A DNA stretch of 64,000 nucleotides from a virus, in IMG/VR virus record IMGVR_UViG_3300032607_001425, positions 1 through 64,000 of that record. One strand, 5' to 3'. Numbering within the stretch: the first letter of the stretch is position 1; the number at the start of each line of letters is the position of its first letter. Positions 56,545 to 63,073 of the stretch are shown piece by piece. The notes beneath the pieces are model-generated. The model made no database searches, had not been told where the DNA came from, and saw nothing but the letters and a program-made list of their open reading frames with translations. A program made the translations under genes and the position numbers.

Positions 56545-56890
56545 ATAATTCATAACAAGAATTTTCAGTTGAAAATTTTATGTAATCGTCTCTGTGCTCT
56601 ACAATTTCAGTTACTATAGTAGTTTGCCAAATAAAAAACTCATTGAATGGAGACATAATTAAACTTGTATTAACTGCAATGTTTGGTGATTCTCCTTTAT
56701 ACCTTCCTTGCTCATTAAACTCTAACCACTTTATGTCTTTAGAGGTTTTTGTTAATTGGTCTCTTTCTCGAACTAGTTTATATTTATGCTCTTCTGGATT
56801 CCCAAAAACCATTTCAAACATTTGATCTAAATGTAAAGTATTACCATCTGCTTGAGATAGTAGTACTTTTGGCTGTGCTCCTGCTATCAT
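56528..56890 (-). CDS. Hypothetical protein, 120 aa
   Basis: Starts MIAGAQPKVLLSQADGNTLH. Mixed beta, with VNTSLIMSPFNEFFIWQTTI. Similar short proteins with ...TSxIMSPFNxFFxWxT... look like phage proteins named by size only. Function unknown. Overlaps 56887-57099 by ATGA. Confidence 0.66.
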   Translation of the reverse strand: MIAGAQPKVLLSQADGNTLHLDQMFEMVFGNPEEHKYKLVRERDQLTKTSKDIKWLEFNEQGRYKGESPNIAVNTSLIMSPFNEFFIWQTTIVTEIVEHRDDYIKFSTENSCYELFVLSK

Positions 56891-57099
56891 AATTCTTTTT
56901 CTTTTTTGTAGATTGCTAATAGTTCTTCGTATGTCTTAAGTGCTTTATCATTACGCCATTCACACCAATAAGCAAATCCAATAGCAAATTCATCAGCTAC
57001 TTTTTCGTGTTCAATAGATACAAGTTCTACCATTCCTTCATAATGTTCATCTTCTTCATCATTGATAAACCATTGTTGAAATTTTTCTTTTAGTGTCAT
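56887..57099 (-). CDS. Small acidic hypothetical protein, 70 aa
   Basis: Starts MTLKEKFQQWFINDEEDEHY. FAIGFAYWCEWRNDKALKTY and LLAIYKKEKEL show helices. Coupled to both neighbours. Function unknown. Confidence 0.66.
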   Translation of the reverse strand: MTLKEKFQQWFINDEEDEHYEGMVELVSIEHEKVADEFAIGFAYWCEWRNDKALKTYEELLAIYKKEKEL

Positions 57100-57102
57100 A
57101 AC

Positions 57103-57510
57103 TTATACTGTATGTTGAATTTGTACTCTTACACAATTTTGAGGTAAACGATGTATGTGTCTGTAGTTGTTAATGTACCCCATCATGTTACCACTTCCAA
57201 CTGCATTTGCAGAATGTACTACAACATCAACAACACAACCTCCATCAAGCCATTGATTGACCAACCATTTAGTACAATCCATTCCAGTTTTCTCTTTAAT
57301 ATTGTCATAATTCAATTCATAATTGTAGTAAACATTTTTATGCCATTCAGCCATTGCTGTATCTCCTAAATCGTGATCTAGAGAAATTACATCTATGTTT
57401 TCTAATCCAATGTAAGTAACTGTATCGACAAATTGCTCGTAGTTTCTTACTACAGTCCAAGATGTATCAACTGGTGTTCTTACATCATCTAGGTATATTT
57501 TCTTTTTCAT
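57103..57510 (-). CDS. Cyclic-phosphate-processing receiver (cREC) protein, 135 aa
   Basis: KKKIYLDDVRTPVDTSWTVV gives the acidic start of a receiver-like fold, VISLDHDLGDTAMAEWHKNV the conserved D-H-D block. GMDCTKWLVNQWLDGG and VVHSANAVGSGNMMGYINNY follow. This family was described in RNA-repair gene neighbourhoods and is thought to process 2',3'-cyclic phosphate ends. RNA ligase and kinase genes are 2-4 kb away. Confidence 0.78.
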   Translation of the reverse strand: MKKKIYLDDVRTPVDTSWTVVRNYEQFVDTVTYIGLENIDVISLDHDLGDTAMAEWHKNVYYNYELNYDNIKEKTGMDCTKWLVNQWLDGGCVVDVVVHSANAVGSGNMMGYINNYRHIHRLPQNCVRVQIQHTV

Positions 57511-57520
57511 TTTATTTGTT

Positions 57521-58144
57521 TTAATCCCACCACCCTTGAATCTGACTTTCCATTATTTTAAATAATAGTTTGTGTGCTCTTTGGTGGTTAATGTGAGCAA
57601 TATTCATTGCAATTCTCTGTTTTCTATCAGTACTAACGTTATCGTGATCTCCTAAAGAAAAGACACCTTCACCATTCATAACTCTTTTATAAATTAAAGG
57701 GTATTTTTTGAAGTAGTCATCAAACTTTTCCCATACTAATTCACTATTCATTAGAGACGAATCTGGTCTGTCTTCGCAAGGTGTAAACCATACCCTGTCT
57801 TTATGGTAATCCATATACTCCATTACATACTCCTCTTCTTGCACTTTTTGCATTAACTTAACACATATTCTCATATTACGAGCATCTTGCTGGGCACGAG
57901 TATGTCTATCCTTTGCTCCAATATAATCGGCTTGAGCTTTTAATTTATGTTTTAGTATTTCGTAGATGTAGTGCGAATCCCAATTTCTATCTTTCCAAAT
58001 GATTGGAAACCAATACCAAACGTTTTTTACTCCTTGTTTAAAGTATTTGTGATAATACTTTCCATCATGATTCCACCAAAGCTGTACCTTTCTAAGTATG
58101 TTTGGTCTAGGTCTGTTTTCTAATTCTTCGAAAAAATCTTCCAT
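57521..58144 (-). CDS. Conserved-looking phage protein, 207 aa
   Basis: Starts MEDFFEELENRPRPNILRKV. Rich in Trp, Tyr, Asp and Lys: NVWYWFPIIWKDRNWDSHYI and YEILKHKLKAQADYI, then KQRIAMNIAHINHQRAHKLL. It resembles an uncharacterised protein common in large phages. Nothing points to membrane or secretion. Function unknown. Confidence 0.72.
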   Translation of the reverse strand: MEDFFEELENRPRPNILRKVQLWWNHDGKYYHKYFKQGVKNVWYWFPIIWKDRNWDSHYIYEILKHKLKAQADYIGAKDRHTRAQQDARNMRICVKLMQKVQEEEYVMEYMDYHKDRVWFTPCEDRPDSSLMNSELVWEKFDDYFKKYPLIYKRVMNGEGVFSLGDHDNVSTDRKQRIAMNIAHINHQRAHKLLFKIMESQIQGWWD

Positions 58145-58164
58145 TGTTATCTGTTTTTATAATG

Positions 58165-58329
58165 TTATGCTTTTTGAATGCGTGAAGTCTTTACACAATA
58201 CAACATATCATTTCCTATATGTTCGTACTGTAAACCGTTGATCTCTATTGTTTCTCCGTGTTTCTTAGACGCTCTAATACTTTTTAGTATTAGAGATATG
58301 TCTTCACAATAAACTCTCTTTCCTCTCAT
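58165..58329 (-). CDS. Small hypothetical protein, 54 aa
   Basis: ATG at 58329 opens MRGKRVYCEDISLILKSIRA. Two short strands and a helix with two Cys. It lies between 57521-58144 and 58335-58523, with five bases to the latter. Function unknown. Confidence 0.55.
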   Translation of the reverse strand: MRGKRVYCEDISLILKSIRASKKHGETIEINGLQYEHIGNDMLYCVKTSRIQKA

Positions 58330-58334
58330 AACTT

Positions 58335-58523
58335 TTATTTTGTAAGTTTAATTGGGAAGGTTGAAATCATTATTATAAGTATTGCTTCTACAATAGATAT
58401 ACTACCACGTTGATCAATGGTCCACTCAGTTGCGTCGAGGTTACCTATTGCGAACGCCATTAGTAAATACCCTAATAAAAATCCGATTGCTGCTAGTAAG
58501 CTTCTTGCTATTATTTCTTTCAT
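58335..58523 (-). CDS. Two-pass membrane protein, 62 aa
   Basis: Starts MKEIIARSLLAAIGFLLGYL. Hydrophobic helices at about 8-27 and 42-58. A short basic end (KLTK). Coupled in the same operon as 58165-58329. Function unknown. Confidence 0.66.
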   Translation of the reverse strand: MKEIIARSLLAAIGFLLGYLLMAFAIGNLDATEWTIDQRGSISIVEAILIIMISTFPIKLTK

Positions 58524-58537
58524 AACCTTTATTTATT

Positions 58538-58684
58538 TTAAATTAGTATTTTCTTTTTAAAAAGGTAAAGTAGGCTGTTGGTCTTATCTATAACAACGGA
58601 TACTAATTCCCAACCATGTTGACCAGCATTATTAAGTTGTTCTCTTGTTACATCCCATTGCTTTAGGTATTCCCATTTTTCCAT
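58538..58684 (-). CDS. DUF4177-like small protein, 48 aa
   Basis: ATG at 58684 opens MEKWEYLKQWDVTREQLNNA; the pattern WEYL...LNNAGQHGWELVSVV and LLYLFKK matches DUF4177, a small beta/alpha protein of unknown function. First gene of the operon. Confidence 0.65.
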   Translation of the reverse strand: MEKWEYLKQWDVTREQLNNAGQHGWELVSVVIDKTNSLLYLFKKKILI

Positions 58685-58714
58685 AACTTTTATTTGTTTT
58701 AAATTTCTAATAAT

Positions 58715-58745
58715 TAAATATACGAAAAAAAGCTTGCCGAAGCAA
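58715..58745 (-). promoter_or_regulatory. Promoter for the 56528-58684 operon
   Basis: Minus-strand TTG (58743-58745), 20 bases, TATATTTA (58715-58722), overlapping the hairpin at 58728-58752. Confidence 0.7.
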
Positions 58746-58752
58746 GCCTTTT
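58728..58752 (-). terminator. Terminator with TTCG loop overlapping a promoter
   Basis: The minus strand AAGGCTTGC-TTCG-GCAAGCTTT, stem near-perfect, then T residues. Confidence 0.75.
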
Positions 58753-58757
58753 GCCAA

Positions 58758-59456
58758 TTATTTTTTAGAATATTTCCAGATAAATCCTCCTGCAGTTTTT
58801 ACCTTACCTTTTATACAGGTCGAGATGTTCCCTTTATCTATTCCTAGATCTTCACTGGCTTCTCTTCCTGAAGACCATTCTCTGATGAATCTTCCATCTC
58901 TATTGTATTGATTGATAGCTTTTTTGTTTTTCTCTGCTATTAGCTTATAATCTGTATTTTCTACCTTTATTATAAAGTTGGTATTTTTAATCCTTGCTGC
59001 TTCATCTCTACTAGCTGCTGATTTATTTCTGTTTCCTTTTCCTTCCTCGGTCATATTATAGACCCTTAGAGTCTCTGCTATTTGGGACTTTACCTCAACC
59101 CCCTTGGAAGTACTGTAGAGAAGCTTCTTAGCTGCTTTTATTTTATCCACTGTATTTTGGGAATGTACAGTCTTAGCTTCCTGCGTACTCTGTAACTTAC
59201 AGTTTAATCCATTTTCAGATAGAACATCGTAATATTCTTGCCAGTGTCTCTCACGAATGTTTAGTTCCTCTACCTTACACTGTTCTACTATTTCAAAGAT
59301 ATGCTCAGGGAAACCGTATTTTACTAGTGAGGCATAAAGTCTTATCTGATTCTTGCATCCTTTTCTAGCGTAAATTTTCTGCCTTGTTTCCAAGTCAGTA
59401 CTCTGCCCAATATATACTCTTCCCGTTGGACTTATAATTTTATAAATTCCTATCAT
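58758..59456 (-). CDS. GIY-YIG homing endonuclease, 232 aa
   Basis: GIYKIISPTGRVYIGQSTDL core, then RIYASLVKYGFPEHIFEIVE with the conserved Glu. The C terminus INQYNRDGRFIREWSSGREA and DLGIDKGNISTCIKGKVKTA resembles a NUMOD1/IENR1 DNA-binding element. It is a paralogue of the 39383-40018 endonuclease in the N-terminal half. Its leader is the structured RNA at 59463-59550. Confidence 0.88.
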   Translation of the reverse strand: MIGIYKIISPTGRVYIGQSTDLETRQKIYARKGCKNQIRLYASLVKYGFPEHIFEIVEQCKVEELNIRERHWQEYYDVLSENGLNCKLQSTQEAKTVHSQNTVDKIKAAKKLLYSTSKGVEVKSQIAETLRVYNMTEEGKGNRNKSAASRDEAARIKNTNFIIKVENTDYKLIAEKNKKAINQYNRDGRFIREWSSGREASEDLGIDKGNISTCIKGKVKTAGGFIWKYSKK

Positions 59457-59462
59457 ATTAAA

Positions 59463-59550
59463 TAAAAAAAGGAGAAATTAAAAATATAGTACCTGACCGT
59501 ACTAAATCTTTAAAATCTCCATATGCTCTTGTAGGTCGGTCAGTACCCTT
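59463..59550 (-). ncRNA. Structured leader RNA of the GIY-YIG gene (copy D, variant)
   Basis: Outer stem GGAGATTTTAAA (59509-59520) with TTTAATTTCTCC (59471-59482), then a T run before ATG. The inner hairpin AGTAC/GTACT has loop GGTCAG (59493-59498), which can pair with CTGACC (59538-59543) upstream. The plan matches copies A-C but the sequence is different. Confidence 0.55.
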
Positions 59551-59557
59551 TATTTAA

Positions 59558-59570
59558 TATAAATAGCAAC
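59558..59570 (-). promoter_or_regulatory. Late-type promoter of the GIY-YIG leader
   Basis: The minus strand reads AAAAAGTTGCTATTTATA. Confidence 0.5.
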
Positions 59571-59595
59571 TTTTTATAAAAACCGCTAGTTTTTA

Positions 59596-60741
59596 CTAGT
59601 GGCTGTCGCCATAATCGTGCTTCTCCGATGCAATTAAATATTCAGGGTTTATTACTTTTGCTACCTTTTTACGATCTCCAGATATGTGCTTTATGACTAT
59701 TCCCTCGTGAGGAGTTTTTGTCCTTTCAATGAAGTTGTTGAATACAAAACTGTCTTGGATTTCTTGGTTCCATTTACCTGCATATAGAACTTCTACATGA
59801 GGTAATCCTAATAGCTCATCTATTTCATATTGAGCAGAATCTGTTGGAAAGTATTCATTATCCATTTTTAAATCAAATCCTGTAAATCTAATATCCTCTA
59901 ACCCATAGGTGTAGTTCTTTTGAATTCCTGCTCCATAAATTTCTCCATAAAGAATTAGTCCATCACCAACATAGTCACTTCCATAGATGTAGCATAGGTT
60001 CCAAAGCCTTGCTTTGATTTGATACTTTCCAGCAATTGTTCTCCAAACATCAGTTGAGTAGAATCCTTGAGAATCACTCCCTTTTTCTACATTATGAGAT
60101 CCGTAGACATACTCGTAATCAATCCACTCATCAGTAATTCTTAGGAATTTTTTTACTTTATCCCAAAATGATAATTTAGATTTTTTAACTATTCCGTATC
60201 GTGCGTTAGTCCCATGAATCTTTCTAGTGATTTGAACTTCATCTTCTTGCGTAAACATTCCGTCAACGTTTTTAAGGTTTGGGAATCTGTAGTAGATGTG
60301 GAAGTTTTGATTATCTTGGTACTTAATCTTTCTACCTGAGGCAAGTTGAATTTGTTTAACTGGTGGTTCGTATTTGGTAATGTTTAGGTGAGACATACAA
60401 TCTCTCCCCTCAATTACTAAATCATAGTCACCCATTGATACTTTACCTTTAAGATAGCTTATTGGAATGATTAAGCATTCAGAATAAACTCCTCTTAATT
60501 TTACAGTCCTTACTCTATTGCCTTTTCTTAGGTAAGAAGTAACTCCCATCTGTTCAGATAATTTTTCTGGTATAACTGCATCGGTAGTTGCAATAACTGC
60601 TAACCCATCTACTTGAAATTCTCCTTTTTTAGTAATAGCATTCCATCCACCTGCAATCACAAGTTCGATGTTATCTGCTCCTTCAATGGCTCTTACTTCG
60701 TTTATTTTTGCTATAAAACAGCAGCTGTTATTATTTTCCAT
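59596..60741 (-). CDS. RNA ligase, DRB0094/Rnl5-like, 381 aa
   Basis: N-terminal OB-like domain (CCFIAKINEVRAIEGADNIE, VIATTDAVIPE), then the nucleotidyltransferase with motif I TRKIHGTNARYG (Lys), GDGLILYGEIYGAG motif IIIa, EGIVIKHISG motif IV and VAKVINPEYL motif V. The DRB0094 family seals nicked RNA or RNA/DNA ends. A kinase-like gene is next door, which suggests an RNA end-repair pair. Confidence 0.85.
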   Translation of the reverse strand: MENNNSCCFIAKINEVRAIEGADNIELVIAGGWNAITKKGEFQVDGLAVIATTDAVIPEKLSEQMGVTSYLRKGNRVRTVKLRGVYSECLIIPISYLKGKVSMGDYDLVIEGRDCMSHLNITKYEPPVKQIQLASGRKIKYQDNQNFHIYYRFPNLKNVDGMFTQEDEVQITRKIHGTNARYGIVKKSKLSFWDKVKKFLRITDEWIDYEYVYGSHNVEKGSDSQGFYSTDVWRTIAGKYQIKARLWNLCYIYGSDYVGDGLILYGEIYGAGIQKNYTYGLEDIRFTGFDLKMDNEYFPTDSAQYEIDELLGLPHVEVLYAGKWNQEIQDSFVFNNFIERTKTPHEGIVIKHISGDRKKVAKVINPEYLIASEKHDYGDSH

Positions 60742-60985
60742 TTTTATGTTCTTGTATTAAATTTTTTATTCCTTCTTTTTTCTCATCATTGAAAACATCT
60801 TCGAGTTTAATTTCTTTTTCTGCAAAATACATAAACTCTAAACATTTGTAAACACTCATTCCACTTTTACAACAATCTTCAATATAGTCTTTATACTTTT
60901 CAAAATCCTCATCAGTGTACTTGTAATTATCTTCTGTACGTCTGTCTTTTAGTCTTTGTAAATAATTTTCAAATGTTTCTTTCAT
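60731..60985 (-). CDS. Small acidic helical protein, 84 aa
   Basis: Starts MKETFENYLQRLKDRRTEDN. Helical throughout, highly charged, with SGMSVYKCLEFMYFAEKEIK. Sits between the RNA ligase and kinase genes with overlaps at both ends, so it could be a subunit or regulator. Function unknown. Confidence 0.68.
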   Translation of the reverse strand: MKETFENYLQRLKDRRTEDNYKYTDEDFEKYKDYIEDCCKSGMSVYKCLEFMYFAEKEIKLEDVFNDEKKEGIKNLIQEHKNGK

Positions 60986-61383
60986 AACAATATTCCGAAT
61001 CTTTTTTTCATAGTTTCTAATTTATCTTGTGGTACTCCATGCTCGTTTACTCCTCCGTGTCTATTTTCTACAATTAACGAGTAGACTCTATATCCGTATT
61101 TTTCTGCTAGATCATAGTATGGTTGCATTTCCCATTCTTGAGTGAATGTGTTTGACACTGTTATTCTTTCGTATTGTGCTTTAATTAAAGATGAAACTTC
61201 TTCTTGACACCAAGCATGTGCTTCTTTTAATTGGGAAGGATCAAACTTATAGTCTCCATTCTTATCTATAAAGTACATATCAGCTTCTCTATAATAATGT
61301 TCTTTGTAATTTGTCATTAATGACTTTGCTAATGTTGATTTACCTGATCCAGGTAATCCTCGTAAAAGAAACAATTCCTTCAT
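60982..61383 (-). CDS. AAA_33-type P-loop kinase, PNK-like, 133 aa
   Basis: The P-loop is LLRGLPGSGKSTLAKSLMTN. It lacks the phosphatase domain of T4 PNK. EADMYFIDKNGDYKFDPSQL and ITVSNTFTQEWEMQPYYDLA are the following family blocks. The substrate could be 5'-OH RNA ends, supplying the RNA ligase. Confidence 0.83.
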   Translation of the reverse strand: MKELFLLRGLPGSGKSTLAKSLMTNYKEHYYREADMYFIDKNGDYKFDPSQLKEAHAWCQEEVSSLIKAQYERITVSNTFTQEWEMQPYYDLAEKYGYRVYSLIVENRHGGVNEHGVPQDKLETMKKRFGILL

Positions 61384-61387
61384 AACC

Positions 61388-61513
61388 TTATTTGTTTTTA
61401 AGTTCTTTTTCTTTTAAAGTATTCATATATTTTAATTCAATTGCTACTCTATCTATTGCAAAATAAATAAGTAAACCTACAGTTAGTATTGTAAAAATTA
61501 ATAGTACCATCAT
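61388..61513 (-). CDS. Small membrane peptide, 41 aa
   Basis: ATG ATG at 61513/61510 opens MMVLLIFTILTVGLLIYFAI; residues 2-21 are one transmembrane helix, followed by a basic helix (LKYMNTLKEKELKNK). Own promoter upstream and four bases to the kinase gene. Function unknown. Confidence 0.6.
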   Translation of the reverse strand: MMVLLIFTILTVGLLIYFAIDRVAIELKYMNTLKEKELKNK

Positions 61514-61540
61514 AATCTTATTTGTTTTTAAATTTATACT

Positions 61541-61571
61541 TAAATATACGAATAATATCTCAGTCTACCAA
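61541..61571 (-). promoter_or_regulatory. Promoter for the RNA-repair operon (59596-61513)
   Basis: Minus-strand TTG (61569-61571), 20 bases, TATATTTA (61541-61548). Confidence 0.68.
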
Positions 61572-61583
61572 ATTATTTTTAAT

Positions 61584-62226
61584 TTATTTTACATATTTCC
61601 AAATAAATCCTCCTGCCGTCTTATTACGACCAGTCAGACAATTAGATATACTATTCCTAGATATTCCTAATGATCTCTCAATATCTCCCAGTGAAGGCCA
61701 AACTTGTACAACCACGTTGTCAAGCGTTAGTTGTTTAACTGAAACCATTCGCTTTATTGATCGCTTTTTAATGCTCTCTGGGTTTTGCATGTGATCTGTG
61801 GAAGGTTTAAATCCAATTGCTTTTCTTGTGGCTACAATTTTTGCAGCATGCTCTTTTGTTTTGGGGACATTTTTAAATTGAATAGATACGGCTAAGGCGT
61901 GCCTCTCTTTTACCTCCTGGTACATCCTTGCTGTTACTTTATGCTTAGGTTTGCTTATATCTCCCATTGTTACAAAAAACCACAGTGCCTGTGATAATTT
62001 TAGTTCGGTTGGGAAAATCCTACATAAAAGTAAATGTGCTACAAAATGTTCTCGAGCTGTAAGTAGTACAACATTTGGATGAGTTTTCCACTAACGTTCC
62101 AAACCTTCTCCTCCCATACATTTTGGAATAATGTGATGAGCTTCAAAATAAAACTCTCTACTCTTAACTCTGTTTTCACTTTGAGCTCTCTCAATTAGTT
62201 GATTGTAAATTCTTTGGTAATTCATA
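61584..62226 (-). pseudogene. HNH homing endonuclease interrupted by a TAG stop
   Basis: One frame from ATG at 62226 (MNYQRIYNQLIERAQSENRV) carries EAHHIIPKCMGGEGLER, an in-frame TAG, then WKTHPNVVLLTAREHFVAHL and continues without break into MGDISKPKHK and the C-terminal DNA-binding repeats (SLGDIERSLGISRNSISNCL). This is a T4 Seg/HNH-type endonuclease. TAG ends functional genes elsewhere, so the copy is probably a pseudogene. The downstream ATG at 61967 could still give a 127-aa DNA-binding fragment. Confidence 0.75.
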
Positions 62227-62317
62227 ATAAAAAAAGCTATGGCTTTCGAGGTAGGAGACTCTACTTGCCTATAGCTTTAGTTGATATTTTATTTAGTATT
62301 TGTAGCTCCTACACTAC
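62227..62317 (-). ncRNA. Structured leader RNA of the HNH gene (copy A)
   Basis: Outer stem AAAGCTATAGGC (62267-62278) with GCCATAGCTTT (62233-62243) and then T residues before ATG. A hairpin GTAG/CTAC (62302-62305, 62313-62316) carries GTAGGAG (62306-62312), complementary to CTCCTAC (62251-62257) inside the outer stem. The pairing is the third distinct version of the same pseudoknot. Confidence 0.65.
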
Positions 62318-62320
62318 ATA

Positions 62321-62333
62321 TATAAATAGCAAC
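62321..62333 (-). promoter_or_regulatory. Late-type promoter of the HNH leader
   Basis: The minus strand reads AAAAAGTTGCTATTTATA. Confidence 0.5.
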
Positions 62334-62356
62334 TTTTTATGGAAAACACCGTTTAT

Positions 62357-63007
62357 TTACACTCTAGCCTCATGATGATCCCTAGGAAGTGATGATTTTC
62401 TAACAGGCCTATCTTTGAGAATTTTAAGTACTTCATCCATCGAAATTGGTTCCAGACCATTTCCATCACATCCTACATCCATTGCTCTTCCCTCCATAAC
62501 TCTTAGGTGTGGTGGTAAGTGGACATGTCCAAACAGATGTATATTTTCATTGTTCATTCCGTCCCAACTAATGATAGGAAAATGCATGCAAACAAATGTA
62601 AAGCTCTCTGTTGTTGCTTTGTTGATTGGCCTTCTTACTTCAAGTCTTACGTATTGACTTACTGAAGAGAATAGTTTTTGTACTCCCTCTTTGTTCCTTT
62701 CGATATGGTGATCGTGATTTCCAAGTACCAGGTGAATGTTTTTACAAAGTATTCTATCTCTAAATTCTTGTATCTTTTCAAATCCTCCGAATGAAAAATC
62801 TCCTAAGTGGATTAAGATGTCATCTTCACCAACCATGCAGTTAATGTTGTTCACTAAAGTATCGTTCATATGATCAAGTGACTTAAACTCTCTTGTGAAG
62901 TTTGAAGCACCTTCCCATTTCGTAGTAGCACTACAAATGTTTGAGTGAGCGTAATGTGTGTCTGATGTGAAGAACAATTGTTGTCCTTTTTGTAATGTAA
63001 TTCTCAT
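62357..63007 (-). CDS. Metallophosphoesterase, 216 aa
   Basis: LFFTSDTHYAHSNICSATTK (D-x-H), DDILIHLGDFSFGGFEKIQE (GD), LVLGNHDHHIE (GNHD), CMHFPIISWDG and LFGHVHLPPH (GHVH) are in family order. Distinct from the 55429-56151 protein in sequence (different spacing after GNHD). Similar phage enzymes are often annotated as predicted phosphoesterases. Substrate not visible. Confidence 0.9.
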   Translation of the reverse strand: MRITLQKGQQLFFTSDTHYAHSNICSATTKWEGASNFTREFKSLDHMNDTLVNNINCMVGEDDILIHLGDFSFGGFEKIQEFRDRILCKNIHLVLGNHDHHIERNKEGVQKLFSSVSQYVRLEVRRPINKATTESFTFVCMHFPIISWDGMNNENIHLFGHVHLPPHLRVMEGRAMDVGCDGNGLEPISMDEVLKILKDRPVRKSSLPRDHHEARV

Positions 63008-63025
63008 AACTTATTTTCTTATACT

Positions 63026-63056
63026 TAAATATACAAAAAAAGACTTGAATAGACAA
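63026..63056 (-). promoter_or_regulatory. Promoter for the metallophosphoesterase gene
   Basis: Minus-strand TTG (63054-63056), 20 bases, TATATTTA (63026-63033), overlapping the hairpin at 63037-63064. Confidence 0.68.
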
Positions 63057-63064
63057 GCCTTTTT
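63037..63064 (-). terminator. Terminator after hemA, overlapping a promoter
   Basis: The minus strand AAAAAGGCTTG-TCTATT-CAAGTCTTTTT, 11-bp stem with one G-U pair, then T residues. Confidence 0.72.
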
Positions 63065-63073
63065 GCAATTATT

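Noticed and set aside
61584-62226. TAG recoded as an amino acid (alternative genetic code)
   Set aside because: The genes at 24331-25110 and 6415-6648 end in TAG, so TAG works as a normal stop; the HNH copy is better read as a pseudogene.
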